Of a DNA stretch of 64,000 nt, positions 26,323-35,353 are shown piece after piece (the first letter of the stretch is position 1; every line of letters starts with the position of its first letter). The stretch is taken from contig CAZWVA010000005.1 of NCBI GenBank assembly GCA_964636885.1, forward strand, positions 1-64,000, given 5' to 3'. Source of the stretch: CAZWVA01 sp964636885. Its GTDB lineage: Bacteria > Desulfobacterota_D > UBA1144 > Nemesobacterales > CSP1-2. The notes under the pieces are model-generated. The model worked only from the letters and a program-made list of their open reading frames with translations. It did no database searches and was not told where the DNA came from. Position numbers and translations under genes: made by a program.

Positions 26323-28871
26323 GTGCGAAAAGAGTACTTAAGAGAAGAGGCAAGGGGGCAGATAGAACGGGCCATAAGGGAATCCTCAGGGAACGACGTC
26401 TTCTTTGTGGGCTTCCTCGATAGGGACGGGCTCGTTGAGGACGTAAGGGTCATCGCCAGGGGAAACGATTCCTCTGTTCCCGCCGTTGTTGAATCCGCCA
26501 AGGCGGGCGATGTCGTGATCCACAACCATCCTTCCGGGAATCTAACCCCTTCAGATCTGGATATAGAGATAGCCTCCATCTTTGGAAACCGGGGGGTCGG
26601 TTTCTATATAGTGAGTAACGACGTATCCAGGGTATACGTTGTGGTCGAACCGTTTGAGAAGAGGGATATAGAGAAACTAGACATAGAGAAACTAAAAAAC
26701 CTTCTCCTCCCCAGTGGTAGCATAGCCGGTGTCATGGGGGCCCAGTACGAGAAGCGCCTCGAACAGCTCGATATGCTCCATGCCGTGTCCTTAGCGTTTA
26801 ACGAGAACCTCGTCTCTCTTATAGAGGCGGGAACGGGAACGGGGAAGACCCTTGCCTATCTGATACCGGCCGTCTACTGGGCCCTTCAAAACAGGGAGAG
26901 GATAGTAATCTCCACAAACACGATTAACCTCCAGGAGCAGCTCATCGAAAAGGACATCCCTCTTGTCCGTAGCGGTTTAAAGGAGGGTTTTAGGTACTCG
27001 CTTGTAAAGGGCATGGGAAACTACATCTGCCTCCTCAGGACGGAGACCGTTATGGATGGGCTATTTGACCTCGTTGAGGACAATGAGGTAGATACTCTAA
27101 GAACAATAGTAGAGTGGTCAAGGGTAACCCAGGACGGCTCCCTATCCGATCTGAGCTTTAGTCCTCCTCAGGACGTATGGGATAAGGTTTCTGCGGAGAG
27201 CGAGAGCTGTCTTCGGGTGAGATGCCCTCATTATTCTAGGTGTTTCTTCTACAAGGCACGAAGGGAGATCGCCTCCTCGGAGATCCTTGTAGTGAACCAT
27301 CACCTCCTGTTCTCGGACCTCTCAATAAAGGAAGCGGGTGAGGATAGCGATGCGGGAATCCTTCCCCCATATAAAAGGGTTATATTTGACGAGGCCCATC
27401 ACGTTGGGGATGCCGCAACTTCCCACTTCGGTATGAGGACGACGAAATACGGGATCATAAGGACGCTGAGACGCCTCAAGAGAAGGGGGGGGAGCGGTGA
27501 GATGAAGGGTCTTATATTCTATACGGCCTCCCTCGCCACGAAGCTAAAAAAGTATTATAGGAAGGGAATAATAAGTACTGTTCTTAGGAGAGTGGAAGAG
27601 GTTCTATCCCCAAGGCTCGATACGGTTGAGGAGCAGGTGAGGGAGGCCTTTGACGAGCTCTACCGTTTTGCACTCCGAATCGCCGAGGAGAGGGGGGAAC
27701 CTACGGAGGAGATAAACCTCAGGATAAAGGACGACCTGAGGAGGAGAAAGGACTGGGAGGAGATCGATAAGAGGTTCTCCCTTCTAAGGATAAGGCTTAA
27801 GGAACTCGAGGAGGAGATAGAGTCCTTTGTTGAGGTGCTTGTAGACTACGAGGCCGAGACGGATATCGCAAGGGTCATAATGGAGTTTAAAGGGATTGCT
27901 GGTAAGCTCGGCTTTTCATACGATGTGATAGGCTCGTTCTTAGACCCGGGGGATGACGGGTACGTGAGGTGGATAGAGGGGAAGGTAGGGAAGGGAGGAA
28001 TCGTCTCTGGGCTTGGGCTTTCCCCACTCGATGTTTCCTCCCACCTAAGGGAGAGGCTCTATTCGAGGTGTAAGACAGTTGTCATGACCTCCGCCACTAT
28101 GGCTGTAAGGAGGAGCTTCTCTTTTCTAAGGTCTGAACTCGGTCTTGGGGAAGAGGAGAGGGTAAGGGAGTTCATAATCCCCTCCCCCTTTAATTACAGG
28201 GAGCAGGCACTTGTAGCCATCCCCTCGGATATCCCGGAGCCTTTGGAGGCGGGGTTCTCCGATAGTATATCACCGATAGTGATGAGGGCCCTAAGGGCGT
28301 CCCGTGGAAACGCCCTCATCCTATTTACCTCTTATCATCTCCTAGAAAGGGTCTATGGTGAGATCCGGGAGGGGCTTGAGGGGCTTGGAATCGTCTCATT
28401 AAAACAGGGAAACCTTCCTAGAACGAGGCTTNNNNNNNNNNNNNNNNNNNNNNNNNNNNNNNNNNNNNNNNNNNNNNNNNNNNNNNNNNNNNNNNNNNNN
28501 NNNNNNNNNNGGACGTTCCGGGGGAGGCCCTAAGGATGGTCATAATAACGAGGCTCCCCTTCAGGGTCCCGACGGATCCCATAATTGAGGCGAGGGTTGA
28601 GCACATGGAGAATGAGGGGATAAATTCCTTTCTCGAATACACCGTTCCAACTGCCGTTCTTAAATTCAAGCAGGGCTTTGGGAGGCTCATAAGAACGAGA
28701 ACGGATAGAGGAGCGGTTCTCGTTCTCGATAAGAGGATAGTAAGCAAGAACTACGGAAGGTACTTCCTCGACTCACTTCCAGACTGCCGTAAGATCATAG
28801 GGAAGACGGAAGATGTTATAGGGGAGCTTGAGTCGTTTTTTGAGGGTTCATCATCTCGTGAGGGGGCTTGA
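26323..28871 (+). CDS. JAMM/MPN (RadC-type) domain fused to DinG/XPD-family helicase, with assembly gap
   Basis: The N-terminal ~110 residues carry a JAMM metalloprotease-like signature, HNHPSGNLTPSDLD (residues 67-80), with the metal ligands H67, H69 and D80. Then follows an XPD/DinG superfamily-2 helicase: Walker A EAGTGTGKT (168-176), an iron-sulphur Cys set (YICLL, then ESCLRVRCPHYSRC), DEAH box IFDEAHHV and motif VI QGFGRLIRTRTDRG after the gap. The frame is phase 1 before the 79-N gap and phase 3 after it, so the gap length is wrong but the gene is continuous (motif V falls in the gap). GTG start; no strong ribosome-binding site. Probable role: 5'-3' DNA helicase in repair or R-loop removal; the partner of the JAMM domain is unknown. 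Confidence 0.88.
28432..28510. other. Assembly gap, 79 N
   Basis: Run of N inside the helicase gene. Flanking frames differ, so the true length is not 79. The missing part should encode motif V of the helicase (about 26 residues). Confidence 0.98.
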
Positions 28872-28979
28872 TTCAGAGATCGGATTTGGGAGGAAATGTA
28901 CACTGCATAATTATTGAGTTAGCCTGCATTATTGTTACGCTGCCCTGCTACATCGGTTAATATGGAGGTGATTTTACTG

Positions 28980-29900
28980 ATGAATGAAAACGAAACCTTG
29001 TCCTTGCCGCTTGTCGTTAGAGAGTCTCACGGTCTCTACCGTTCCAAGATTCTAATTGGCCATACAAGAACCTGCTCATGCCCACCCAATCACATAAATT
29101 GTCTCACGGCAAAGGAGTGGATCAAGTGTCAACTGGGAGTGTGGCAGTTCGTTTATGAGAGCCGGGACATTCGAGATAAGAACGTCCATCCGGCGACATT
29201 TCCGATTGCCCTCTCCAAAAGAGTCATTAGTCTCTTTACGCATGAAGGCGAACTTGTCCTTGACCCATTCGTGGGAAGTGGTACGACGCTAGTGGCAGCG
29301 CGAGACCTGAATCGAAATGCGATAGGGTTTGATCTTCAGGAAAAGTATATTGATCTTTGCGTAGAACGATTGGCTTCTAACAACTTGTTCAACCGTGCTC
29401 AACAGTTAGCCATTCAAGACGATGCGAGAAATATTCCAGCCTACTTAGACCCCGAAACGGTCAGTCTGATTTGGACTTCTCCTCCTTACGCTAACCTATT
29501 GAATAGAAAACGTCTCAACAAGTCGAGACGAGACAGACGCAATGAACAGTTTGGAAGGATCGAGCAATATTCGCAAGACCCACGCGATCTGGGCACGATG
29601 CCGCTTGAAGAGTACACCCAGGCCATGGGGGACATCTTTGAGGCGTTATTGCCCTTGCTAAGACCCCAAGCGCATTGTGTCATTAACGTCCCTGATATGT
29701 GGTGGGAAGATCAGCGTATCACGATTCATGTTGCCCTTATCGAAGAGTTGCGAAAGAGGGGGTATGAACTCAGGAACATCATCATTTGGGACAGAACCAA
29801 TATTGTGAACAAGATAGGTATATTCGGCTGGCCGAGCAACTACATCACAATGGGCACAACATTCGAGTATCTCTTGGATTTCTGGAGGCCCTCGAAATGA
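28980..29900 (+). CDS. DNA N4-cytosine methyltransferase of a type II restriction-modification system
   Basis: A 306-residue methyltransferase. Motif X-like VHPATFPIALSKRVI (69-83) is followed by motif I DPFVGSGTT (95-103) and then TSPPY (166-170), the catalytic motif IV typical of m4C enzymes. The order X-I-IV with about 130 residues after IV is gamma-like. The N-terminus has an unusual Cys group (C32, C34, C41, C50) that might bind metal. ATG 28980 is nine bases after GGAGGTG; an earlier start has no site. Arg codons are mixed CGN/AGA. It overlaps the restriction gene by 4 bases (ATGA), and its product should protect the host at that enzyme's site. Confidence 0.9.
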   Translation: MNENETLSLPLVVRESHGLYRSKILIGHTRTCSCPPNHINCLTAKEWIKCQLGVWQFVYESRDIRDKNVHPATFPIALSKRVISLFTHEGELVLDPFVGSGTTLVAARDLNRNAIGFDLQEKYIDLCVERLASNNLFNRAQQLAIQDDARNIPAYLDPETVSLIWTSPPYANLLNRKRLNKSRRDRRNEQFGRIEQYSQDPRDLGTMPLEEYTQAMGDIFEALLPLLRPQAHCVINVPDMWWEDQRITIHVALIEELRKRGYELRNIIIWDRTNIVNKIGIFGWPSNYITMGTTFEYLLDFWRPSK

Positions 29901-30706
29901 GGCTCTACACCAAAGATGAGTTGATAGAAGCGATCCGTGAAGTTAGCACAAGGGGCTGGCATAGGAGTGTCAAGAATACCATAGACACCCGTAACGATGG
30001 AGCTGTCGGCAATACTTTAGAGGTGCTGCTTGGGCTTGAGGAAAACAATCTCCCTATTCCCAATATGCGGGAATGGGAACTCAAAGGTCAGCGGTTGCAT
30101 ACAACCTCTCTGGTTACATTAAAGCACATAGAACCTTCTCCTCGAGGGGCCAAGATAGTAGCAACTGTTTTGCTACCACTGTACGGATGGGAACACAAAG
30201 AAGCGGGAGGAAAGTATCCAGCCACCGAAAGGAGTTTCAGATCAACGACAAGTGCAACAACCTATACAAACCGAGGATTCCGATTGGTCTTGGATAGGAG
30301 TCAAGGAAAGCTTTGTTTTGTCTTTGACGCATCTCAAGCTGATAAGAGTGACCTGGAAATTGCGAACTGGTTAGAGTCTGTTAGACAACGGGTAGGTCTT
30401 GGCCCTCTTAATCCTCAACCATATTGGGGATTAGATGATCTGAGATATGAGATAGGGGCCAAGGTTAAAAACTGCTTCTACGTGATAGCAGACACAAAAG
30501 TTGAGCGAGGACATGAGTTCTTCAAGTACGTGAAGCTTTTGGTGTTGTCTGGCTTTTCTTTTGATGGCTTTCTGAAATGTATTGAAGAGGGCGTGGTTCT
30601 GGTGGATTTTGATGCGCGGACGGGCCATAACCACGGAACAAAATTCAGAATTAGACAGAATCATTGGCATAGACTATATACCTCAGTTGAGGAAATTCAC
30701 TTGTGA
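29897..30706 (+). CDS. MvaI/BcnI-family type II restriction endonuclease
   Basis: A 269-residue protein. The colinear pattern with MvaI is clear: a GW in the N-terminal helix (STRGWHRS), GNTLEVLLGLEENNLPIPN, then the active-site REWELKGQR (E-x-K), and near the C-terminus HNHGTKFRIR, like HDHGTAFRI of MvaI. MvaI and BcnI cut CCWGG and CCSGG as monomers; the exact site here is unknown but probably of the CC(N)GG type. The start ATG 29897 overlaps the methyltransferase stop. Codon use differs from the chromosome, so the pair was probably acquired together. Confidence 0.87.
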   Translation: MRLYTKDELIEAIREVSTRGWHRSVKNTIDTRNDGAVGNTLEVLLGLEENNLPIPNMREWELKGQRLHTTSLVTLKHIEPSPRGAKIVATVLLPLYGWEHKEAGGKYPATERSFRSTTSATTYTNRGFRLVLDRSQGKLCFVFDASQADKSDLEIANWLESVRQRVGLGPLNPQPYWGLDDLRYEIGAKVKNCFYVIADTKVERGHEFFKYVKLLVLSGFSFDGFLKCIEEGVVLVDFDARTGHNHGTKFRIRQNHWHRLYTSVEEIHL

Positions 30707-30847
30707 TGAATAGCAGCCTAACCCTTATAAGGTCTCGGTTGTCAATAGGCGATAATAATCAGGTAGCGCAAGGGTTTTTGTGTAAAAATTCAAAGAGGCA
30801 TTCCCCCATCAACTTAGGCTGCATTCAAGACCTCCTTGAGCCCAATA

Positions 30848-31160
30848 TCAAAGTTGTGTACCCGCTGTCTCGACCACCTCTAAATCCTTCTCCAAACACC
30901 AAACCGCTCCCGGAGCTACACCCTCCCACCTGTCCTTCCACACTAAAAACCTCTCCTTTGCCTCCTCCTTGCTTGATGCGTAGAATATCCTCTTGCATTC
31001 CCCAAGGCATTGTCCCTGTATTGACCGGGGCAGCTTTGCCCCTATGTCTCTTAGCTCGTGCAATACACACCTCTGCACACCCGCCCTCGGAAAACTCTCC
31101 TCAAATGCACTCTCTAATCCAGAAAGCCTATCCATCACCCCCAATCTCAGGTTCTGTCCT
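30848..31160 (-). pseudogene. IS256-family (mutator-type) transposase fragment
   Basis: Central part of a mutator-type transposase: VMDRLSGLESAFEESFP then AGVQRCVLHELRD and KRIFYASSKEEAKERFLVWKDRW, matching the DG-L-x-xFP, QRC-x-x-H-x-x-RN region. The N-terminal third is missing where the second element begins at 31166. The C-terminal catalytic-Glu part is missing too (stop at 30848). It belongs to a different subtype from the neighbouring element. A GTGTAAAAA motif at about 30780 may be its old end. Confidence 0.75.
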
Positions 31161-31165
31161 TTGAA

Positions 31166-31191
31166 GGGACTAACCAGAAAAATTGTGTAAA
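31166..31191 (+). repeat. Left terminal inverted repeat of the IS
   Basis: Begins GGGACTAACC and ends TTGTGTAAA. Pairs with 32342-32367 (21/26). Confidence 0.75.
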
Positions 31192-31218
31192 GACTAATAA
31201 GGGGAGTGAAAAAGAAAG

Positions 31219-32357
31219 ATGGCAAGGAGAAGAAAAAAAGAGGGCACTACCGAAGTAGTTAAGCAAGTTGCAAAAGAAGTAACCGAGGAGTTATATGGCA
31301 AGCTCCAAGGGAATAAACCTTCTTTGTCTTTTCTGCTTGAACAACTCCTTAATGTCTTCATGGAAAAGGAAAGAGAGTTGTTTCTATCTAACTTGGCCCA
31401 TATTGGAGAGAAGGATTATGCCAATGGTTACTACAACAGATACCTGCAGTTAGCTATAGGAACACAAGAATTAGGACGGCTAAGGGATTATGAGGAGGTT
31501 CTAATAGCGTTGATTTCTAACGGGTACTCTGAGTCTGATGTAGAGAGGGGATTAAAGAAGCTAAACCTTCCATATGACCCGAGGAAGCTGAAGGAGGTAA
31601 TGAGGAGAAGCCCTCTTTTGGAGAGCATATTTGCAATCTTTATAGATGTATACCAGGCTAAGCTAAGGACCGAGGCTAAAGGGAGCGTGGAGATGGATAT
31701 AAACATGTCCTTGGCTTTTACAGTTTCGCAGCAAGAGAGAGTAAAGAGCTTTGGATCAGTGTGTTTAAGGATTTAATATCAAGGGGTTTAAAGAGAGTAC
31801 TGATTTTTGTGACAGATGATTTCAGTGGGCTTAAAGAGGTGATAGAGAAGCTGTTTCCCTATTCGGACCACCAGCTTTGCTTCCTACATTTAATCAGGAA
31901 TTTAAGAAAGAAGCTATCCAAGGAGCTATATGCACAGGTGAAGAAGTATCTTTATATAGCTAAGGCAGGCAGGGGATTTGAGGAGGGTAAATCTGCGTTC
32001 CTCAAAGCGGTAGAAGTTATAAGAGAGCAAGATGAAACCTTGTCGCAGAGGATAGAAAAGAGAACGAGCAATTACCTCGCCTTTTTGAAGTACCCTGAGG
32101 AGGTGAGAAAACACATATACACCACAAACATATCCGAGAGTTTTAACTCAGGGATAGAGAGGATGAGGATAGAGTTGGGTGGATATTTCCCATCAGAAGA
32201 GTCTTTGAATGCCAACATGTTTATACTCCTTGAGAATATCGGGGCAAGCTGGGATAAAAAGCCGGTTCCTATGGTAAGATCCCGTTTGTATGAACTCAGG
32301 CAGATTTACGCCATGAAGTTTGAACTCGACTCTGATGAAATTTTACACAATATTTAG
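31219..32357 (+). pseudogene. IS256-family transposase, frameshifted
   Basis: The N-terminal half (phase 1, from ATG 31219) runs through IFIDVYQAKLR, which carries the first catalytic Asp. The C-terminal half (phase 3) resumes with LGFYSFAARERSKELWISVF then KDLISRGLKRVLIFVTDDF (second Asp) and TTNISESFNSGIERMR (catalytic Glu region), through to a stop at 32357. The switch falls near 31695-31705, where about ten residues of the family also appear lost. A single small deletion explains both. It is probably inactive. Confidence 0.8.
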
Positions 32358-32367
32358 GGTAAGTCTC
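32342..32367 (-). repeat. Right terminal inverted repeat of the IS
   Basis: Reverse complement matches 31166-31191. It also supplies the last codons and stop of the truncated RHS-like fragment. Confidence 0.75.
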
Positions 32368-32893
32368 TATAAAAGGATTCGCCGCCTTTCTCTACTTTTA
32401 CACACTTTTTGATATTATCCCTTTCAGTACCATTAGCTACGGTGATAACCAGTGGTTTACCGACTATATAATCCCAGTTTTTGGAGAGATTTGCGAAATA
32501 GGAGATATCGGTTGTCCTTGTTAGCTCTCCTGATCCCTCGATTTTGGTTGGTGCACCGTAAAACGTGTTGTATGTAAAACCCCTTGTATAGGTGTTTCCA
32601 TCTCTACTAATCGTTCTTAAATCTAAAAGCGGTATAAAGGCTCCAGTTATGTCGGAAATAGGATCACGGCCATCTGTAGAGATCTGATATGGAGACCAAC
32701 TGTTTGTCTCTATTTGAAATACATTGTTGTTTTGGTCCATGATCTGTTTTTCTTGAATAAGACCGATACGCCATACTCCATTAAAGGGATCCTGCCTGAG
32801 TCCATTAAACCTGTATACCTCCCTGTTGCCGCATGGATCGGTCACGGTGGTACTGTCTTGGGTATTGATTGGGTATCCTCTTGTAATTACCAA
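32354..32893 (-). pseudogene. RHS/YD-repeat protein fragment truncated by the IS
   Basis: A 179-codon frame with YD-repeat texture: TYTRGFTYNTFYGAPTKIEG then SGELTRTTDISYFANLSKNW. Such repeats form the beta-shell of RHS/polymorphic-toxin proteins. The 3' end runs into the IS terminal repeat (RDLP-stop is IS sequence), so the gene was cut there. The 5' end is also broken: upstream residues continue only in another frame (NDFGNYKRIPNQY). No toxin domain remains. Confidence 0.65.
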
Positions 32894-33149
32894 AGTCGTT
32901 TATGGAATGGTTTAATCCTCGAGTGGTTAAATCCGTATTCCTGTTTTTAAAACATAGGTCTCTGTGTCTCGGAGTAAAATCCCTCTTTGGTAGCATTTTA
33001 GTCTTAGAGGTTTCCTGCTACTTTTGGACTATACGTTGAGATCCCCGTCATGTGTCGGTTGCTAAATATCAACCTGTGGGAGAGTATGGGCAAGGTATAC
33101 CGTGCCGTTTGTTGACATCGAATCCGATTTATGATAAAAAAAGAAGCCA

Positions 33150-34634
33150 ATGTTTTTTAGATACCTTCTCATACTGGTTTTGCTTGTGATTCCCATATTG
33201 GGATGCGCTTCAAAATCCATGTCTCCTTTTTCAGGGAGCGTCAGCTTCTATGACGCCGATAAAAGGGCTGAGTTTGAAGGAGAGAGGCCACATGGAAAAT
33301 TCGGTCTACTCTCCATAGACAGCCTATTTGCAAAAGAGGACGATTCCGGTTTTTTTCTCTTCCAACCGAACTCGCAGACCTGGAGGGCTTACTACTACTT
33401 TTTCAACCTGAGAAAGAGGATCCTTGAGGATTTTCCTCACATCGTCCCAGAAACCGAAAGCGACATACCTGTGGTTCTAAACGACAAGGTCCATGGGTTT
33501 CTCGAATACTTCCAGGGTTCGGGACGCGGTTTTTTCAGCGAGTGGCTTTCCCGCTCCGGTAAATACATACCTATGATGAAGAAGATACTAGAGGCCAAGG
33601 GGATGCCCATAGATCTGGTCTATCTCGCTATGATAGAGAGCGGCTTTAACGTGAAGGCGAAGTCCAACAAGGGAGCGGTCGGCCCCTGGCAGTTCATCCC
33701 ATCCACGGCCAAGAGGTACGGGCTTAGAATCGATTCCTGGGTTGACGAGAGGATGGATCCGGAAAAATCCACCATAGCTGCCGCCAACTACCTCCACGAC
33801 CTCTACGATATGTTCCAGTCTTGGGAACTCGCCGCCGCCGGATACAACTGTGGAGAGGAAAAGGTACAGGCAGCAATAGATAGGTTCAAGGTCTACGACT
33901 TTTGGGAGATCTCAGAATACACCCTTCCACAGGAGACTAAGGATTACGTTCCAAAGCTCATGGCGGCCTTGATAATAGCCAAAAACCCGGAGAAATACGG
34001 GTTTACCGGAATCGAATACCAGGAACCGGAGTCCGTTGAAAGGGCTTACGTCCCCCCACAACGGAGCCTGGGTGATATAGCGGGAATAATAGGTGTCAGC
34101 GAAAAGAGGCTTAGGGACTTGAACCCAAGCCTTATAAGAGGTTCCACCCCTCCCGGCTCCTCTTACGAGATCAACGTCCCTTCGGGATACGCAAAAGTCG
34201 TAGCGGCAAAACAAGATGAGCTCTTGGCCCTAAAGATGGTTGCCGTATCAACGGTTGGCAATCCGGTTAAACACGTGGTAAAGCGTGGGGAGAGCCTGGG
34301 GAAGATAGCGGCCCGCTACGGTGTGAGTGTCTCTTCAATAAAGGGGGCAAACAGTATAAGGGGATCGATTGTAAGACCCGGTCAGGTGCTCACGATACCT
34401 CGTGGAGGTACGGTTCCTAGGAATAGGAGTGTTGTTTCTAAGGGTGCTGGGAGTACCTCCTCCAGGAGTAGACGTGCGGGTAGAGACGTCGTTAAATACG
34501 ATGTAAAGAGGGGCGATACGCTCTGGGAAATAGCCAGTAAATACAACGTCTCTGTGGCCGATATAAAGAATTGGAATAACCTCAAATCAACAAAGCTCGA
34601 TTCGGGCGATAGATTAACGATCTACATAAAATAG
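33150..34634 (+). CDS. MltD-like lytic transglycosylase with LysM domains
   Basis: A 494-residue periplasmic murein hydrolase. The lipoprotein signal ends PILGC (about residue 19). The SLT domain has the catalytic Glu in LAMIESGFN (about 170), GAVGPWQFIPSTAKRYGL and AAAGYNCGEEKV. Two clear LysM modules follow at the C-terminus (KHVVKRGESLGKIAARYGVS, about 372; VKYDVKRGDTLWEIASKYNV, about 450), with a degenerate one before them (RSLGDIAGIIGVSEKRL, about 310). It cleaves the glycan chain to 1,6-anhydro products. TTGACA lies about 40 bases upstream with a weak -10. Ogg follows after 12 bases. Confidence 0.92.
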   Translation: MFFRYLLILVLLVIPILGCASKSMSPFSGSVSFYDADKRAEFEGERPHGKFGLLSIDSLFAKEDDSGFFLFQPNSQTWRAYYYFFNLRKRILEDFPHIVPETESDIPVVLNDKVHGFLEYFQGSGRGFFSEWLSRSGKYIPMMKKILEAKGMPIDLVYLAMIESGFNVKAKSNKGAVGPWQFIPSTAKRYGLRIDSWVDERMDPEKSTIAAANYLHDLYDMFQSWELAAAGYNCGEEKVQAAIDRFKVYDFWEISEYTLPQETKDYVPKLMAALIIAKNPEKYGFTGIEYQEPESVERAYVPPQRSLGDIAGIIGVSEKRLRDLNPSLIRGSTPPGSSYEINVPSGYAKVVAAKQDELLALKMVAVSTVGNPVKHVVKRGESLGKIAARYGVSVSSIKGANSIRGSIVRPGQVLTIPRGGTVPRNRSVVSKGAGSTSSRSRRAGRDVVKYDVKRGDTLWEIASKYNVSVADIKNWNNLKSTKLDSGDRLTIYIK

Positions 34635-34646
34635 TCTATTACTCTC

Positions 34647-35333
34647 TTGGTGATTGAACCCTTCCATAGGATCCGGTCAGGTACGAAAAAACACGACTAT
34701 AAGAGGTTAAGGTCGTGTTATAAGGAGAGGAGGGATCTAATAAAGGTCCGTCTCGATGAATTTAGAGACGTATTTGAGAGGGCTGACGACATAAGGGTTT
34801 TTGAAGAGCTCGTCTTTTGTATATTCACCGCAGGCGCAAGCGCAAGGATGGGACTAAGATCGGTAGAGGCCGTAAGGGATATACTTATGGAAGGAAGCCG
34901 TGAGGGGCTTTCCGGTAGACTGAGGCACGTACATAGGTTTCCCAATTCCAGAGCGGATTACATCGTACACACGAGGGAGTACCTAAGGAAGGAATTCGGT
35001 TTTAGACTAAAGGACTTGGTTCTTTCCTTTAAGGACCCTCTAGAGAGGAGGGACTTTTTCGCCTCCTGCAGGGACATTAAGGGAGTGGGTTATAAGGAGG
35101 CCAGCCACTTTTTGAGAAACATAGGGTTTCGCGGATACGCCATACTGGACAGGCATATATTGGGATCTCTCCACGAATTTGGGGTTATAGATGATCCGAG
35201 GCCCCCGACGACAAGGGACAGGTATCTGGACATAGAGGTTAAATTTAAGCGATTTGCGAAGAAGCTGGGAATAGATTTCGACGAGTTTGATCTTCTCCTC
35301 TGGAGCGAGAAGACGGGGGAGATACTAAAGTAA
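34647..35333 (+). CDS. ogg: N-glycosylase/DNA lyase of the Ogg2 type
   Basis: Base-excision repair enzyme removing 8-oxoguanine. At 228 residues it matches the thermophile/archaeal Ogg2 group. The helix-hairpin-helix has the catalytic Lys in DIKGVGYKEASHFLRNIG (about residues 142-159), and the conserved Asp follows in AILDRHILG (about 170). FCIFTAGASARMGLRSVE is the family's N-terminal helix motif. Start TTG 34647 or GTG 34650. It overlaps no gene but is only 12 bases after the transglycosylase, so it is likely cotranscribed. Confidence 0.88.
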   Translation: MVIEPFHRIRSGTKKHDYKRLRSCYKERRDLIKVRLDEFRDVFERADDIRVFEELVFCIFTAGASARMGLRSVEAVRDILMEGSREGLSGRLRHVHRFPNSRADYIVHTREYLRKEFGFRLKDLVLSFKDPLERRDFFASCRDIKGVGYKEASHFLRNIGFRGYAILDRHILGSLHEFGVIDDPRPPTTRDRYLDIEVKFKRFAKKLGIDFDEFDLLLWSEKTGEILK

Positions 35334-35353
35334 AGCGGAAGGAGAGGCGAGGC

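Larger units (their letters stand above)
31166..32367 (+). mobile_element. IS256-family insertion sequence, about 1.2 kb, decayed
   Basis: Bounded by imperfect terminal inverted repeats of 26 bases (31166-31191 and 32342-32367, 21 of 26 matching). The outer ends are GGGACT/GAGACT and the inner ends TTGTGTAAA, as in IS256 relatives. It encloses one broken transposase gene. Its left end abuts an older IS256 remnant and its right end cuts an RHS-like gene. No 8-9 base target duplication is visible. Confidence 0.8.

Noticed and set aside
31158..32375. Target-site duplication around the IS
   Set aside because: Flanks CCTTTGAA and TATAAAAG do not match.
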